From positions 62,001 through 126,000 of the forward strand of contig NZ_JAQQLF010000009.1 of assembly GCF_028548455.1 (NCBI RefSeq): 64,000 nucleotides of DNA, in the 5' to 3' direction. Of the stretch, positions 46,947 through 60,718 are shown piece by piece. A model generated the notes under the pieces. It was not told the DNA's origin, did not search any database, and saw only the letters and a program-made list of their open reading frames with translations. The DNA comes from Vogesella aquatica (GTDB taxonomy: Bacteria; Pseudomonadota; Gammaproteobacteria; Burkholderiales; Chromobacteriaceae). Made by a program: the position numbers and the translations under genes. Within the stretch, counting starts at the first letter, position 1, and the number at the start of each line of letters is the position of its first letter.

Positions 46947-47588
46947 ATGGAACTGATTACCTTCCTGATCGACTTCATCCTGCACATCGACGTACACCTG
47001 GCCGAGCTGATCGCACGCTACGGCACGCTAATCTACGGCATCCTGTTCCTGATCGTGTTCTGCGAAACCGGCCTGGTGGTTACCCCCTTCCTGCCGGGCG
47101 ACTCGCTGCTGTTCATGGCTGGCGCACTGGCGGCAGGTGGACAGCTGGATCTGGCGCTGGTGATGGCCACGCTAGGGGCCGCAGCCATTCTGGGCGACTC
47201 TACCAATTACCTGGTTGGCCGCACGCTAGGCAACAAACTGTTTGCCAACCCGCAGTCGCGCATCTTCCGTCGCGAATACCTCACCATGACCGAGGCGTTC
47301 TACGCCAAGCACGGCGGCAAAACCATCATCCTGGCGCGCTTCGCCCCCATCGTGCGCACCTTTGCCCCGTTCATCGCCGGCATGGGCCACATGCGCTACA
47401 CCCGCTTCTTGCTGTCCAGCGTGGCAGGCACCGTGTTATGGGTAGGCGGTTTCTGCACACTGGGCTACGCCTTCGGCAACCTGCCGGTGGTGCGCCACAA
47501 CCTGTCGCTGCTAATGGTGGCCATCATTGCCGTGTCACTGGCCCCCACCGTCATCGCCGTCATCCGCAGCAAGATGGCCAAAGCATGA
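46947..47588 (+). CDS. DedA/SNARE-associated family membrane protein (213 aa)
   Basis: The protein has several membrane segments, the motif [19 protein letters not shown] and the family signature [20 protein letters not shown]. DedA proteins act in undecaprenyl-phosphate or phospholipid translocation and envelope fitness. ATG 46947 fits the family length. Its stop overlaps the mutL start (ATGA), so translation is coupled. Confidence 0.92.
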   Translation: MELITFLIDFILHIDVHLAELIARYGTLIYGILFLIVFCETGLVVTPFLPGDSLLFMAGALAAGGQLDLALVMATLGAAAILGDSTNYLVGRTLGNKLFANPQSRIFRREYLTMTEAFYAKHGGKTIILARFAPIVRTFAPFIAGMGHMRYTRFLLSSVAGTVLWVGGFCTLGYAFGNLPVVRHNLSLLMVAIIAVSLAPTVIAVIRSKMAKA

Positions 47589-49495
47589 AACGCATCCAGA
47601 AACTGCCCGACCACCTGGTTAACCAGATTGCCGCAGGCGAAGTGGTCGAGCGCCCGGCGTCGGCCCTGAAAGAAATGCTGGAAAACAGCCTGGACGCCGC
47701 TGCCAGCAAGATCACCGTGGACCTGGCGCAGGGCGGTATCAAGCTGATTCGCGTCACCGACAACGGCAACGGCATTGCCGCCGACGACCTGCCGCTGGCG
47801 CTGGATCGCCACGCCACCAGCAAGATCGCCAGCCTGGATGACCTGGAAAGCGTGTCCACCCTGGGCTTTCGCGGCGAGGGGCTGGCCAGCGTGGCCTCGG
47901 TATCGCGCCTGACCCTTACCAGCCGGCCGCACGACGCCGAGCATGCACACCAGATTATTGCCATCGATGGCACCCTGCACCCGGTAGAACCGGCCGCGCA
48001 CCCGGCCGGCACCAGCGTCGAAGTAGTAGACCTGTACTTCAACACCCCGGCGCGGCGCAAATTCCTGAAGAGTGACAACACCGAGTACGCCCACTGCGCC
48101 GCCACCTTCGAGCGCATCGCGCTGGCGCACCCGCAGGTAGAATTCACCCTGCGCCATAACGGCAAGGTGGTATGGCGCTTGCCACAGCAAACCGTGGCCG
48201 AACGCGTCGGCGCCCTACTGGGCAAGGACTTTGTCGAGGCGGCACTGCCGCTGGACACCCAGGCCGCCGGCCTGGGCCTGACCGGCTTTGTCGCCAGCCC
48301 CACTTATTCGAAAGCCAGCCGCGACGCGCAGTATTTCTTTGTCAACGGCCGCTTTGTGCGTGACAAAACCGCCCAGCACGCGCTGCGCCAAGCCTACCGC
48401 GACGTATTGCACCACGAGCGCCACCCGGCCTACGCACTGTTTTTCACGCTGGATCCGGCCGGCGTCGACGTGAACGTACACCCCACCAAGATCGAGGTGC
48501 GCTTTCGCGAAAGCCAGGCCATCCACCAGTTCCTGTTCCACAGCGTGCACCGCGCACTGGCCGGCACCACCGCTGGCGCCAGCCCGGCGGTACAGCTGCA
48601 AGAGCAGCCGGTGGGCGAGCCTGGTGCCACGGCCGCCCCCCCGGCCGGTTTCGCACCACCGCCCCACACCCCACAGCAAGCCAGCCTGCTGCCAGCACGC
48701 CCTGCGGCCAACGTTGGCCGCACACCACTACCGCAAACCTACCGCTACGAGCAGCAAAGCATACCGCTGCATGTGGCGCGCGAAGCCATCGGCGTATACG
48801 ACAAGCAGTTTGCCGGCCTGCGCGACGAAGAACGGCAGGTACCCGCCTCTTTCATCCCTGCCGTTAATGCGGCCAACCCGCCCCTGGCGCTACCTACCGC
48901 CAGCGAAGGCATACCGCCGCTGGGTTTTGCGCTGGCGCAGCTGCACGGCGTGTATATCCTGAGCCAGTGCGAAGACGGGCTGATCGTGGTGGACATGCAC
49001 GCCGCGCATGAGCGCATTGTGTACGAGCGGCTGAAAACGGCACTGGAAGCCGACGCCATCCCCATGCAGCCGCTGCTGCTGCCGGTATCGTTTGCTGCCG
49101 ATCGCTTCGAGGTCGCCACTGTAGAAGAAAACGCCGACGACATGAAACGCCTCGGTGTCGAGTTGGCGGTTCTCTCGCCCACCCAGATTGCCGTGCGCGG
49201 CATGCCGGTATGGCTAAAGGAAGGTAACGCGGTGGAATTGGCACGCGCTGTCCTGAAAGATGTGCGCGAGCACGGCCTGACGCAGGTCATGACCGAGCGC
49301 CGCAACGAGCTGCTGGCTACCATGGCCTGCCACGGCGCGGTACGCGCCAACCGCCAGCTAACCTTGCCGGAAATGAACGCCCTGCTACGCGACATGGAGG
49401 CCACCGAGCGCTCCGGCCAATGCAACCACGGCCGCCCGACCTGGAGCCGCCTGGGTATGCGCGACCTGGACGCCCTGTTCATGCGCGGCCAGTAA
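47585..49495 (+). CDS. mutL: DNA mismatch repair protein MutL (636 aa)
   Basis: MutL couples MutS mismatch recognition to strand incision. The GHKL ATPase is seen in [20 protein letters not shown] (N box), [11 protein letters not shown] and [20 protein letters not shown] proline-rich linker (about 335-435) leads to the C-terminal dimerisation domain. The endonuclease motif DQHAxxER reads [15 protein letters not shown], lacking the Q; I cannot settle from this whether it is nuclease-active. ATG 47585 overlaps the DedA stop. A 20-bp palindrome of the host repeat lies in its linker. Confidence 0.97.
   Translation: MKRIQKLPDHLVNQIAAGEVVERPASALKEMLENSLDAAASKITVDLAQGGIKLIRVTDNGNGIAADDLPLALDRHATSKIASLDDLESVSTLGFRGEGLASVASVSRLTLTSRPHDAEHAHQIIAIDGTLHPVEPAAHPAGTSVEVVDLYFNTPARRKFLKSDNTEYAHCAATFERIALAHPQVEFTLRHNGKVVWRLPQQTVAERVGALLGKDFVEAALPLDTQAAGLGLTGFVASPTYSKASRDAQYFFVNGRFVRDKTAQHALRQAYRDVLHHERHPAYALFFTLDPAGVDVNVHPTKIEVRFRESQAIHQFLFHSVHRALAGTTAGASPAVQLQEQPVGEPGATAAPPAGFAPPPHTPQQASLLPARPAANVGRTPLPQTYRYEQQSIPLHVAREAIGVYDKQFAGLRDEERQVPASFIPAVNAANPPLALPTASEGIPPLGFALAQLHGVYILSQCEDGLIVVDMHAAHERIVYERLKTALEADAIPMQPLLLPVSFAADRFEVATVEENADDMKRLGVELAVLSPTQIAVRGMPVWLKEGNAVELARAVLKDVREHGLTQVMTERRNELLATMACHGAVRANRQLTLPEMNALLRDMEATERSGQCNHGRPTWSRLGMRDLDALFMRGQ
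48703..48722. repeat. Perfect palindrome of two abutting repeat cores inside mutL
   Basis: TGCGGCCAACGTTGGCCGCA is two copies of the 10-mer, head to head with no spacer, in the variable linker region (encoding AANVGR). Confidence 0.9.
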
Positions 49496-49505
49496 CACCA
49501 CCATG

Positions 49506-49536
49506 AAAAAAGCCTGGCATACGCCAGGCTTTTTTC
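49506..49536. terminator. Intrinsic terminator after mutL
   Basis: AAAAAAGCCTGGC/GCCAGGCTTTTTT with loop ATAC can act in both directions and serves mutL and the convergent lipoprotein gene. Confidence 0.92.
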
Positions 49537-49554
49537 ATGACACGAAGCCGCTTC

Positions 49555-49797
49555 TCAAGGCGCCGGGGTGCACACCATACCGGCGGGGCAAGCCGCAGGC
49601 TCGGGTGCGCCACTACCGGCATTGGCCACCGCCTTCACGCCAGCCGCCGTCACATCCACCGCTGTACCCACCACGGTGGCTCCTACCGATACCGCTGTCG
49701 AGGCCACCGATACGGCCGCCCCCGCCACCGACACGACAGCACAACCTGACAACACCCCACCCGCAGCCAACAAGACCGTCATCCGCAACCAATGCAT
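49555..49797 (-). CDS. Small Ala/Val-rich lipoprotein (80 aa)
   Basis: A lipoprotein signal (LAAGGVLSGC, lipid cysteine C19) is followed by a low-complexity Ala/Val/Ser/Gly helix (VVSVAGAAVSVASTAVSVGA) and a short tail with two cysteines. Small lipoproteins with this pattern are common in betaproteobacteria, function unknown. It is convergent with mutL. Confidence 0.72.
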   Translation of the reverse strand: MHWLRMTVLLAAGGVLSGCAVVSVAGAAVSVASTAVSVGATVVGTAVDVTAAGVKAVANAGSGAPEPAACPAGMVCTPAP

Positions 49798-49900
49798 GCC
49801 ATTCTCTCCTTATCCAGCCCGACAGTATAAATGCCAGCTGCCCGGTCAGCACCATCACGCTACCCGTTCAGGGTAATAGGCAAATGGCTGGGTCCATACA

Positions 49901-49935
49901 AAAACAAACCCCCAGCCTGGGCCGGGGGTTTGTTA
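49901..49935 (-). terminator. Intrinsic terminator of rpmB-rpmG
   Basis: The stem ACAAACCCCC/GGGGGTTTGT, 46 bp after the rpmG stop on the minus strand, is followed by TTTTTG. Confidence 0.8.
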
Positions 49936-49980
49936 TCAACAGGTGCCCTCCCGAAGGAGCGCCACCGTAAAGAAGCCAAA

Positions 49981-50136
49981 TTATTTCAGTTTGGTTTCTT
50001 TGTACAGAACATGCTTGCGGGCAACGGGATCAAACTTTTTGATCTCCATTTTTTCCGGCATGGTGCGCTTGTTCTTGGTGGTGGTGTAGAAATGACCAGT
50101 ACCTGCAGTCGATTCCAGTTTGATCTTGTCGCGCAT
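49981..50136 (-). CDS. rpmG: 50S ribosomal protein L33 (51 aa)
   Basis: The frame reads [20 protein letters not shown], then [20 protein letters not shown] and a short lysine-rich tail. This is L33 of the cysteine-free (zinc-independent) type. It lies 29 bp after rpmB, the standard rpmB-rpmG order. Confidence 0.96.
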   Translation of the reverse strand: MRDKIKLESTAGTGHFYTTTKNKRTMPEKMEIKKFDPVARKHVLYKETKLK

Positions 50137-50165
50137 GGCTAATCCTTAAGCTTCGGTCGAGTTAA

Positions 50166-50399
50166 TTACAGTTCGCCGCGAGCACGCAGGTCGGCCAGAA
50201 CTGCATCAATGCCTACCTTGTCAATAGTACGCAGAGCAGCGTTGGAGATACGCAGACGTACCCAACGGTTTTCGCTCTCTACCCAGAACTTGCGATACTG
50301 CAGGTTCGGCAGAAAACGACGCTTAGTTTTGTTATTGGCGTGGGACACATTGTTCCCGGTCATCGGACGCTTGCCGGTGACTTTGCAAACACGCGCCAT
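50166..50399 (-). CDS. rpmB: 50S ribosomal protein L28 (77 aa)
   Basis: [20 protein letters not shown] and [20 protein letters not shown] identify L28. The first cysteine is present but the full zinc set is not, consistent with the C- type L33 beside it. Confidence 0.97.
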   Translation of the reverse strand: MARVCKVTGKRPMTGNNVSHANNKTKRRFLPNLQYRKFWVESENRWVRLRISNAALRTIDKVGIDAVLADLRARGEL

Positions 50400-52517
<2,118 letters not shown>

Positions 52518-52547
52518 TAAGCGTTTTGCCTTACTCAGCCTGTTAAC

Positions 52548-52593
52548 GGTTGGCCGCAGCTCATGCAGACCCCTGCAGGACTTGCGGCCAACC
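52548..52593. repeat. Inverted pair of the GGTTGGCCGCA repeat between pyrG and kdsA
   Basis: GGTTGGCCGCA (52548-52558) and TGCGGCCAACC (52583-52593) form perfect arms 24 bases apart, with an inner CTGCAG palindrome. Confidence 0.85.
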
Positions 52594-52613
52594 TTGCCTT
52601 GAAAGGACACACC

Positions 52614-54837
<2,224 letters not shown>

Positions 54838-54839
54838 TC

Positions 54840-55136
54840 ATGCGCCGCCTGACCCTGATGCTCATCATCTTGCTCTCTGCCTTGCAATGGCCCTTATGGC
54901 TGGGCAAGGGCAGCTGGCTCAGGGTCTGGCAGCTTGATAAACAGGTAGAAGAACAGCGTGCGGCCAACCAGGTTCTGGTGCGCCGCAACGCTGCTCTGGA
55001 TGCAGAAGTGCGTGATCTAAAGCAAGGAACCGCCGCAATTGAGGAGCGTGCACGCAATGAGCTTGGCATGATCCGCAAAGGTGAGGTATTTTTCCAGCTT
55101 CTTGATACGGCCAACGTACCACCCGCGCAGCAATAG
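54840..55136 (+). CDS. ftsB: Cell division protein FtsB (98 aa)
   Basis: A single N-terminal membrane segment ([17 protein letters not shown]) is followed by a coiled coil ([20 protein letters not shown]) and [20 protein letters not shown], the FtsB signature that binds FtsL and FtsQ. It directly follows eno, the conserved order. Confidence 0.94.
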   Translation: MRRLTLMLIILLSALQWPLWLGKGSWLRVWQLDKQVEEQRAANQVLVRRNAALDAEVRDLKQGTAAIEERARNELGMIRKGEVFFQLLDTANVPPAQQ

Positions 55137-55211
55137 CAAATATTGACGCGCCTCAGGCCACTACCGACAACGATATAAATGGCAGGCTACAAAGGCTACA
55201 GGGTCTGGTCT

Positions 55212-57011
55212 ATGACGACACATAATCCCATCGATACCGCACGGGAAACCCTCAAACAGCTCACCATGCGCAAGCTGTTGCCCACACCGGACAACTTCGA
55301 ACGCGTCTACTGCGAAATTGCCCAAGTGCCGCAGGAAACCCGCAAGAACAAGCTGGCGGAGCTGATACTGAGAGCCTTTGAGAACCTGCCGTCTGCAGAC
55401 TCCAGCTACAAGATCGCCCTCACCAAGCTGCGCAAAGCCATCGAAGACGAAAAGTGGGAGCTCATCCCGCAGCTGGTCATGGATTTGTCCACCCTGCACC
55501 AGCGCAGCCGCGAAGTGACCCAGAGCTGGGGCCAACTGGTACTGGACCTGATCCGCGCCTGGGAAACCCGCACCCCCGATATGGGCCAGCGCTACAAACA
55601 GTCGGCGCTGGAACGGGTGATTGCCACCTTTGGCAATGCGCCTGACGAGCTCAACGAAAAGCTGGTCAACCTGACCAAAACCTGGTTACAGCCCGGCAGC
55701 AACAACAATCTCGGCATAGAAGTCGCCGGCCTGGAGGGCGACACCGACACCACTGCGGCCGAGCCAATCCCGGCAACCGCCAGCCATACCGCCATTAGCA
55801 GCAAGCAGTGGCGCGCCTGGATGGAAGTGCTGCAATACGCGCTGAAGTTCGGCATAGAGCCGCGCCTGGTGCACTACCCGGAAATGATGCCGCTGTTCGA
55901 CGAAGTACAGCTGGCACTGCAACAGATTACTGCTGACGACGAAATCGGCAGCTTTTTCCCGCGTTTGCGTGCTTTCCTGATCCGCCTGGAGCTGATCTCG
56001 CAGGACGACAAGCGCCTGGTATCCGGCCTGTCCGGCCTGATGCAGCTGATGCTGCAAAATGTGGCCGAGCTGAACCGCTCCGACAGCTACCTGGTTGGCC
56101 AGATCGCCAGCCTGCAGCAAATCCTGTCGCAACCCAATATCTCGATCCAGCACATCTACCAGCTGGAATCCAGCCTGAAAGAGGTCATCCACAAACAGGG
56201 TAATCTGCGCCACTCGCTGGACGAAGCCACCAGCTCGCTGCGCGCCCTGCTGGATACCTTCCTGGACAAGCTGTCGCTGATGACCGACCACACCGGTGAT
56301 TTCCATCAGCGCATCAGCAGCCATAGCGACCGCATCAAGAGCTCGCAGAACGCCAGCGAGCTTACCGGCATCCTGCAAGACCTGCTGTCCGACACCGCCA
56401 GCATGCAAGACAACCTGAAGCAGTCACACAGCGAACTGTTGGCTGCCAAGCAGGATGTCCAGTCGGCACAGAGCCGCATCGGCGAGCTGGAAAAAGCGCT
56501 GGAAGCCGCCAGCGCCAAGGTGAAGGAAGACCAGCTCACCGGTGCCTTCAACCGCCGCGGCCTGGAAGAACACTTCGACCGCGAAATCCACCGCGCCGAA
56601 CGCAGCGGCCAACCCTTGTCGGTAGCCTTGATCGACGTGGACAACTTCAAGCAACTGAACGACCGCTACGGCCACTTGACCGGTGACGACGTGCTGAAGT
56701 ACCTGGTGGACATGATGCACCACAGCCTGCGCACGTCCGATATTGTTGGCCGCTTTGGCGGCGAAGAGTTCGTGGTGATCCTGCCGGACACGCCGGTAAA
56801 CGAAGCCGTGGAGCTGGTACAGCGACTGCAGCGCGAGCTGACCAAGAACTTCTTCCTGGCCAACCAGGACAAGCTGGTGGTGACCTTCAGTGCCGGCGTA
56901 GCACTGTGGCACCGTGGCGAGCAGGATTGCGATGTGATCGAGCGTGCCGACCGCGCCATGTACCAAGCCAAACTGGCGGGCAAAAACCGCACGCTATCGG
57001 CCGAAAACTGA
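55212..57011 (+). CDS. Diguanylate cyclase with large N-terminal region (599 aa)
   Basis: The C-terminal GGDEF domain has an intact active site (RFGGEEF) and an inhibitory I-site RTSD five residues before it, so it probably makes c-di-GMP with product inhibition. About 400 N-terminal residues are mostly helical, soluble and without a sensor fold I recognise; a coiled coil (about 400-435) leads into GGDEF. The start may be ATG 55212 or ATG 55179. It stands alone after ftsB, before a strong terminator. Confidence 0.9.
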   Translation: MTTHNPIDTARETLKQLTMRKLLPTPDNFERVYCEIAQVPQETRKNKLAELILRAFENLPSADSSYKIALTKLRKAIEDEKWELIPQLVMDLSTLHQRSREVTQSWGQLVLDLIRAWETRTPDMGQRYKQSALERVIATFGNAPDELNEKLVNLTKTWLQPGSNNNLGIEVAGLEGDTDTTAAEPIPATASHTAISSKQWRAWMEVLQYALKFGIEPRLVHYPEMMPLFDEVQLALQQITADDEIGSFFPRLRAFLIRLELISQDDKRLVSGLSGLMQLMLQNVAELNRSDSYLVGQIASLQQILSQPNISIQHIYQLESSLKEVIHKQGNLRHSLDEATSSLRALLDTFLDKLSLMTDHTGDFHQRISSHSDRIKSSQNASELTGILQDLLSDTASMQDNLKQSHSELLAAKQDVQSAQSRIGELEKALEAASAKVKEDQLTGAFNRRGLEEHFDREIHRAERSGQPLSVALIDVDNFKQLNDRYGHLTGDDVLKYLVDMMHHSLRTSDIVGRFGGEEFVVILPDTPVNEAVELVQRLQRELTKNFFLANQDKLVVTFSAGVALWHRGEQDCDVIERADRAMYQAKLAGKNRTLSAEN

Positions 57012-57028
57012 GCCTGCCCTACCCAAGC

Positions 57029-57055
57029 AAAACGGCGCCGCGGCGCCGTTTTGCT
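57029..57055. terminator. Intrinsic terminator
   Basis: AAAACGGCGCC/GGCGCCGTTTT around GC is a perfect palindrome, between the diguanylate cyclase gene and the convergent rnfH-like gene. Confidence 0.88.
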
Positions 57056-57094
57056 TTATCTGCGGCCAACCTTTGGCCACGCTCAGCTGGCGGG

Positions 57095-57400
57095 CTAGTC
57101 GCCACCTTTTTTCATGGCCAGGCCGGCTTCGGCACGCTGTCTGCGCACCGCTTTCGGGTCGGCCTGCAGCGGGCGGTAGATCTCTACCCTGTCGCCTTCG
57201 CGTAGCAGCGCATCCGGCTTCACCGCCTTGCTGAAGATGCCCAGCTTGAGGTTGGCCATATCGATGTCGGCAAACTCTGCGGCCAACCCCGAAGCCTGCA
57301 CCGCCTGCAGCGCCGTGCTACCGCTAGCCAGCGTCAGGCGCACAATCTTCTGGCGCGCAGGCAGCGCGTAGGCCACCTCTACTGCAATGCGCTCAGTCAT
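57095..57400 (-). CDS. RnfH-family protein (101 aa)
   Basis: A beta-grasp, ubiquitin-like small protein: ERIAVEVAYALPARQKIVRL, then IFSKAVKPDALLREGDRVEI and YRPLQADPKAVRRQRAE, the family signature. ATG 57400 overlaps the ratA stop by eight bases. The ratA-rnfH pair divergent from smpB is widely conserved. The C-terminus is slightly extended. Confidence 0.88.
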   Translation of the reverse strand: MTERIAVEVAYALPARQKIVRLTLASGSTALQAVQASGLAAEFADIDMANLKLGIFSKAVKPDALLREGDRVEIYRPLQADPKAVRRQRAEAGLAMKKGGD

Positions 57401-57830
57401 CACCGTATACCCGGTCGGCTTCCTTGATGAACGCATCCACCAGCGTGCCGGAAATGTGGCCAAACACCGGGCCGATAATGGTTTCCAGCAGCTTGCTGGA
57501 AAACTCGTAGCTCAGGCGGAACTCTACCTTGCACCCCACCTCGCCCAGCGGGTGAAAGTGCCAGCGCCCTTCCAGAAACTTGAACGGCCCATCCACCAGC
57601 TGCATCAGGATGGTAGAGGGCGGCTGGTTCACGTTACGCGTGGTGAAATGCTGCTTCACTCTCAGGTAATCGATATGCAGGCTGGCCACCAGGGTATCAC
57701 CCTCACGCGAGTGCTCCTCGCCCTTGGCACACCACGGCAAAAAGCGCGGGTACTGGCTGACTTCGTCCACCAGACGGAACATCTGCTCGGGCGTGTGCGC
57801 CACCAGCACGTTTTTTTCGACGACTTGCAT
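57393..57830 (-). CDS. ratA: RatA/Coq10-like START-domain protein (145 aa)
   Basis: It begins MQVVEKNVLVAHTPEQMFRL and carries YPRFLPWCAK and FKFLEGRWHF, typical of the RatA/YfjG group. In E. coli the protein was described as blocking 70S assembly, and related proteins bind ubiquinone. It lies divergent from smpB, as in E. coli. Family is firm; function debated. Confidence 0.9.
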   Translation of the reverse strand: MQVVEKNVLVAHTPEQMFRLVDEVSQYPRFLPWCAKGEEHSREGDTLVASLHIDYLRVKQHFTTRNVNQPPSTILMQLVDGPFKFLEGRWHFHPLGEVGCKVEFRLSYEFSSKLLETIIGPVFGHISGTLVDAFIKEADRVYGDD

Positions 57831-57982
57831 GGTTCAACCGGCAAAAGAAAGGTGGAAGGTTACACAATGCCCGCCCCTGCGGGCAAGCCGCCAGGACAAG
57901 CCCCTGAATTTTCGGCACTTTGGCGAAAGCACCGAATCTGCTAGAATGTGCGATTCCCTGCAAACCTCTTTATCTGGCAGCC

Positions 57983-58429
57983 ATGAGCATTATCGACAAC
58001 CGCAAGGCCTTCCACGACTACTTTATCGAGGAACAACTCGAAGCCGGTCTGGTACTGGAAGGCTGGGAGGTCAAAGCGATTCGCGCCGGGCGCGTACAGC
58101 TGAAAGAAAGCTACGTCATTTACCGTAACGGCGCTTTCTACCTGTTTGGCTGCCACATCACCCCGCTGCAATCCGCCTCTACCCACATCAAACCCGACCC
58201 GGTGCGCGACCGCAAACTGCTACTGAAACAAGAGCAGATCAGCCGCCTGATCGGCAAGGTGGAACGCGCCGGCTACACCATGGTGGCGCTGAACCTGCAC
58301 TTCAGCAAAGGCAATATCAAGGCCGATATCGGCCTGGCCAAAGGCAAGAAGCAGCACGACAAGCGTGAAACCGAAAAAGAACGCGAATGGCAGCGCGAAA
58401 AACAGCGCCTGATCCGCAACAAGGGCTAA
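57983..58429 (+). CDS. smpB: tmRNA-binding protein SmpB (148 aa)
   Basis: SmpB delivers tmRNA to stalled ribosomes. [20 protein letters not shown], then [20 protein letters not shown], and the lysine-rich C-terminal tail are standard. ATG 57983 gives the usual length. The ssrA gene is not seen in the window. A small membrane-protein gene begins two bases after its stop. Confidence 0.97.
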   Translation: MSIIDNRKAFHDYFIEEQLEAGLVLEGWEVKAIRAGRVQLKESYVIYRNGAFYLFGCHITPLQSASTHIKPDPVRDRKLLLKQEQISRLIGKVERAGYTMVALNLHFSKGNIKADIGLAKGKKQHDKRETEKEREWQREKQRLIRNKG

Positions 58430-58431
58430 AC

Positions 58432-58773
58432 ATGAAGTCCAGCGCTTTCCAGCCGCTTATCCTTATCGTACTGGGCCTGCTGTGGTTCCTGAAAAGCAGC
58501 GCCCTGCTGCCCGACACCACCACGCTGCTGGCCCTGCTGCTGGCCGCCAGCGGCGTTGTCTTGCTGGTGGTAGATGGCCTGACCAAATCCACTGTCGTTA
58601 CCGCCCCCATGCTGATGTACGCTGGCGTCGCGGTTTACCTGTTTGACGAAGACAAGCTACGCCTGAGCCATATGCTGTCACTGGGCATGATCCTGCTGGG
58701 CTTGTTGATGCTGATCGCCCGCAGCGAACGCATCCCCGAAAGACGCCAGCGCCACATAGCCGGTAACGACTAA
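58432..58773 (+). CDS. Uncharacterised small membrane protein (113 aa)
   Basis: I do not recognise the family. It has four hydrophobic segments (about 8-20, 28-48, 56-70 and 80-97) and a basic C-terminal tail (ARSERIPERRQRH). ATG 58432 is two bases after smpB, so it is probably cotranscribed. Topology suggests an inner-membrane protein; no functional motif is seen. Confidence 0.75.
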   Translation: MKSSAFQPLILIVLGLLWFLKSSALLPDTTTLLALLLAASGVVLLVVDGLTKSTVVTAPMLMYAGVAVYLFDEDKLRLSHMLSLGMILLGLLMLIARSERIPERRQRHIAGND

Positions 58774-58832
58774 AGTAAACGTATTCCAAGCATTACTGGC
58801 TACCTGCCAGTTTTTTACCTTCAAGGACAGTC

Positions 58833-60410
58833 ATGGACAAAATCCTCATCCTCGATTTCGGCTCCCAGGTCACCCAGCTGATCGCGCGCCGTGTACGTGA
58901 AGCGCATGTTTACTGCGAGCTGCACCCGTTCGACATGCCCATAGACGAGATCCGTGCCTTCGCCCCGAAAGCCATCATTCTCTCCGGTGGCCCCAACTCG
59001 GTGTACGAGTCCGACTACCAGGCCGACCCGGCCGTATTTGAGCTGGGTGTGCCCGTACTGGGCATCTGCTACGGCATGCAGTTCATGGCCCAGTCCCTGG
59101 GCGGCAAAGTGGAAGCTGGTGACAAGCGCGAGTTCGGCTACGCCCAGATCCAGGCCCGCCACCACTCCAAGCTGCTGGAAGGCCTGCAAGACCACGTGGA
59201 CGACGCCGGCAACGGCTTCCTGGACGTGTGGATGAGCCACGGCGACAAAGTCACCGCACTGCCCGCCGGCTTTAACGTGATTGCCGAAACCCCGTCCTGC
59301 CCGATCGCCGCCATGGCCGACGAGGCACGCGGTTTCTACGCCGTACAGTTCCACCCGGAAGTGACCCACACCAAGCGCGGCACCGAAATGCTGCACCGCT
59401 TTGTACTGCATGTCGCCAACGCCAAACCTAGCTGGACCATGCCGAACTACATCGAAGAAGCGGTACAGAAAATCCGCGACCAGGTCGGCGACGAAGAAGT
59501 CATCCTCGGCCTGTCCGGCGGTGTGGATTCCTCTGTGGCAGCAGCACTGATCCACCGCGCCATCGGCGAGCAGCTGACCTGCGTCTTTGTAGACCACGGC
59601 CTGCTGCGCCTGAACGAAGGCAAGATGGTGATGGAAATGTTCGCGCAGAACCTGGGCGTGAAAGTGATCCACGTTGATGCCACCGAACAGTTCATGAGCA
59701 AGCTGGCCGGCGAAGCCGACCCGGAGAAAAAGCGCAAAATCATCGGCGGTGAATTCGTCGAAGTATTCCAGCGCGAATCCGGCAAGCTCACCAACGCCAA
59801 ATGGCTGGCACAAGGTACCATCTACCCGGACGTGATCGAGTCTGCCGGCGCCAAAACCGGCAAGGCACACGCCATCAAGAGCCACCACAACGTGGGCGGC
59901 CTGCCGGACGACATGAACCTGAAGCTGCTGGAGCCGCTGCGCGACCTGTTCAAGGACGAAGTACGCCAGCTGGGCGTGGCCCTGGGCCTGCCACACGATA
60001 TGGTGTACCGCCACCCGTTCCCGGGCCCGGGCCTGGGCGTGCGCATTCTGGGTGAAGTGAAAATGGAATACGCCGACCTGCTGCGCCGCGCCGACGCCAT
60101 CTTCATCGAAGAGCTGCGTAACACCATCGACGAAAAAACCGGCAAAAACTGGTATGAACTCACCAGCCAGGCATTTGCCGTATTCCTGCCGGTAAAATCG
60201 GTAGGCGTGATGGGCGACGGCCGCACCTACGATTACGTATGCGCCCTGCGCGCCGTGGTTACCAGCGACTTCATGACCGCCCACTGGGCCGAGCTGCCAT
60301 ACAGCCTGCTTGGCCGCGTGTCCAACCGCATCATCAACGAAGTACGCGGCCTGAACCGCGTGGTTTACGATGTATCGGGCAAACCGCCGGCAACCATCGA
60401 GTGGGAGTGA
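58833..60410 (+). CDS. guaA: GMP synthase (glutamine-hydrolysing) (525 aa)
   Basis: The N-terminal glutaminase domain has its cysteine in GICYGMQF and the His-Glu pair in FHPEVTHT. The ATP pyrophosphatase P-loop is [17 protein letters not shown], and a C-terminal dimerisation domain ends with TIEWE. Length is standard, so it is intact. Its 3' end is a known integration site for islands and ICEs, and an integrase gene starts 308 bp downstream. Confidence 0.98.
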   Translation: MDKILILDFGSQVTQLIARRVREAHVYCELHPFDMPIDEIRAFAPKAIILSGGPNSVYESDYQADPAVFELGVPVLGICYGMQFMAQSLGGKVEAGDKREFGYAQIQARHHSKLLEGLQDHVDDAGNGFLDVWMSHGDKVTALPAGFNVIAETPSCPIAAMADEARGFYAVQFHPEVTHTKRGTEMLHRFVLHVANAKPSWTMPNYIEEAVQKIRDQVGDEEVILGLSGGVDSSVAAALIHRAIGEQLTCVFVDHGLLRLNEGKMVMEMFAQNLGVKVIHVDATEQFMSKLAGEADPEKKRKIIGGEFVEVFQRESGKLTNAKWLAQGTIYPDVIESAGAKTGKAHAIKSHHNVGGLPDDMNLKLLEPLRDLFKDEVRQLGVALGLPHDMVYRHPFPGPGLGVRILGEVKMEYADLLRRADAIFIEELRNTIDEKTGKNWYELTSQAFAVFLPVKSVGVMGDGRTYDYVCALRAVVTSDFMTAHWAELPYSLLGRVSNRIINEVRGLNRVVYDVSGKPPATIEWE

Positions 60411-60418
60411 TTCCGCGT

Positions 60419-60520
60419 CTGGCAACAGCTGGCAAGGACTAGCACCAACCACCCCTGAAACCCGCATTCGTGCGGGTTTTTTCATGTCTGCGTCTGGCAA
60501 TGACTGGCAACTGCTGGCAA
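60419..60520 (+). repeat. Five CTGGCAA direct repeats in 10-bp phase
   Basis: CTGGCAA occurs at 60419, 60429, 60494, 60504 and 60514. Within each group the copies are exactly 10 bp apart, so they face the same side of the helix. They look like integrase arm-type binding sites. Confidence 0.7.
60458..60483 (+). terminator. Intrinsic terminator after guaA
   Basis: AAACCCGCA/TGCGGGTTT with a TTCG loop is followed by T6. It sits between the two CTGGCAA groups. Confidence 0.88.
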
Positions 60521-60718
60521 TGCCAAGCAACTACTTTTTCATGGTTTCGAAGCTGGTATGCTGATTTTGTGATGCCATGATTTTGCTTGATACCATGCCT
60601 GGCTAAAGCGGCCGTGCATGGTACAAATCTCCACGAAATCCTTTAGCCACGGGCCTTGCAGCCCGATTTCCGGCCTCGTTTTCATCATGGTATCGGCAAC
60701 CCTAACCTGGACCGTTCC

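Larger units (their letters stand above)
60411..60718. other. Left junction of the mobile element after guaA
   Basis: About 300 bp without a gene. It holds the CTGGCAA arrays, a terminator, a repeated 11-mer GCGTCTGGCAA (60415-60425 and 60490-60500) and an AT-richer stretch before the integrase. attL is probably at or near its left end, but the core cannot be fixed without the right junction. Confidence 0.6.

Noticed and set aside
60411..60718. tRNA attachment site for the integrase
   Set aside because: No tRNA gene is near; the element abuts guaA, which is itself a known target.
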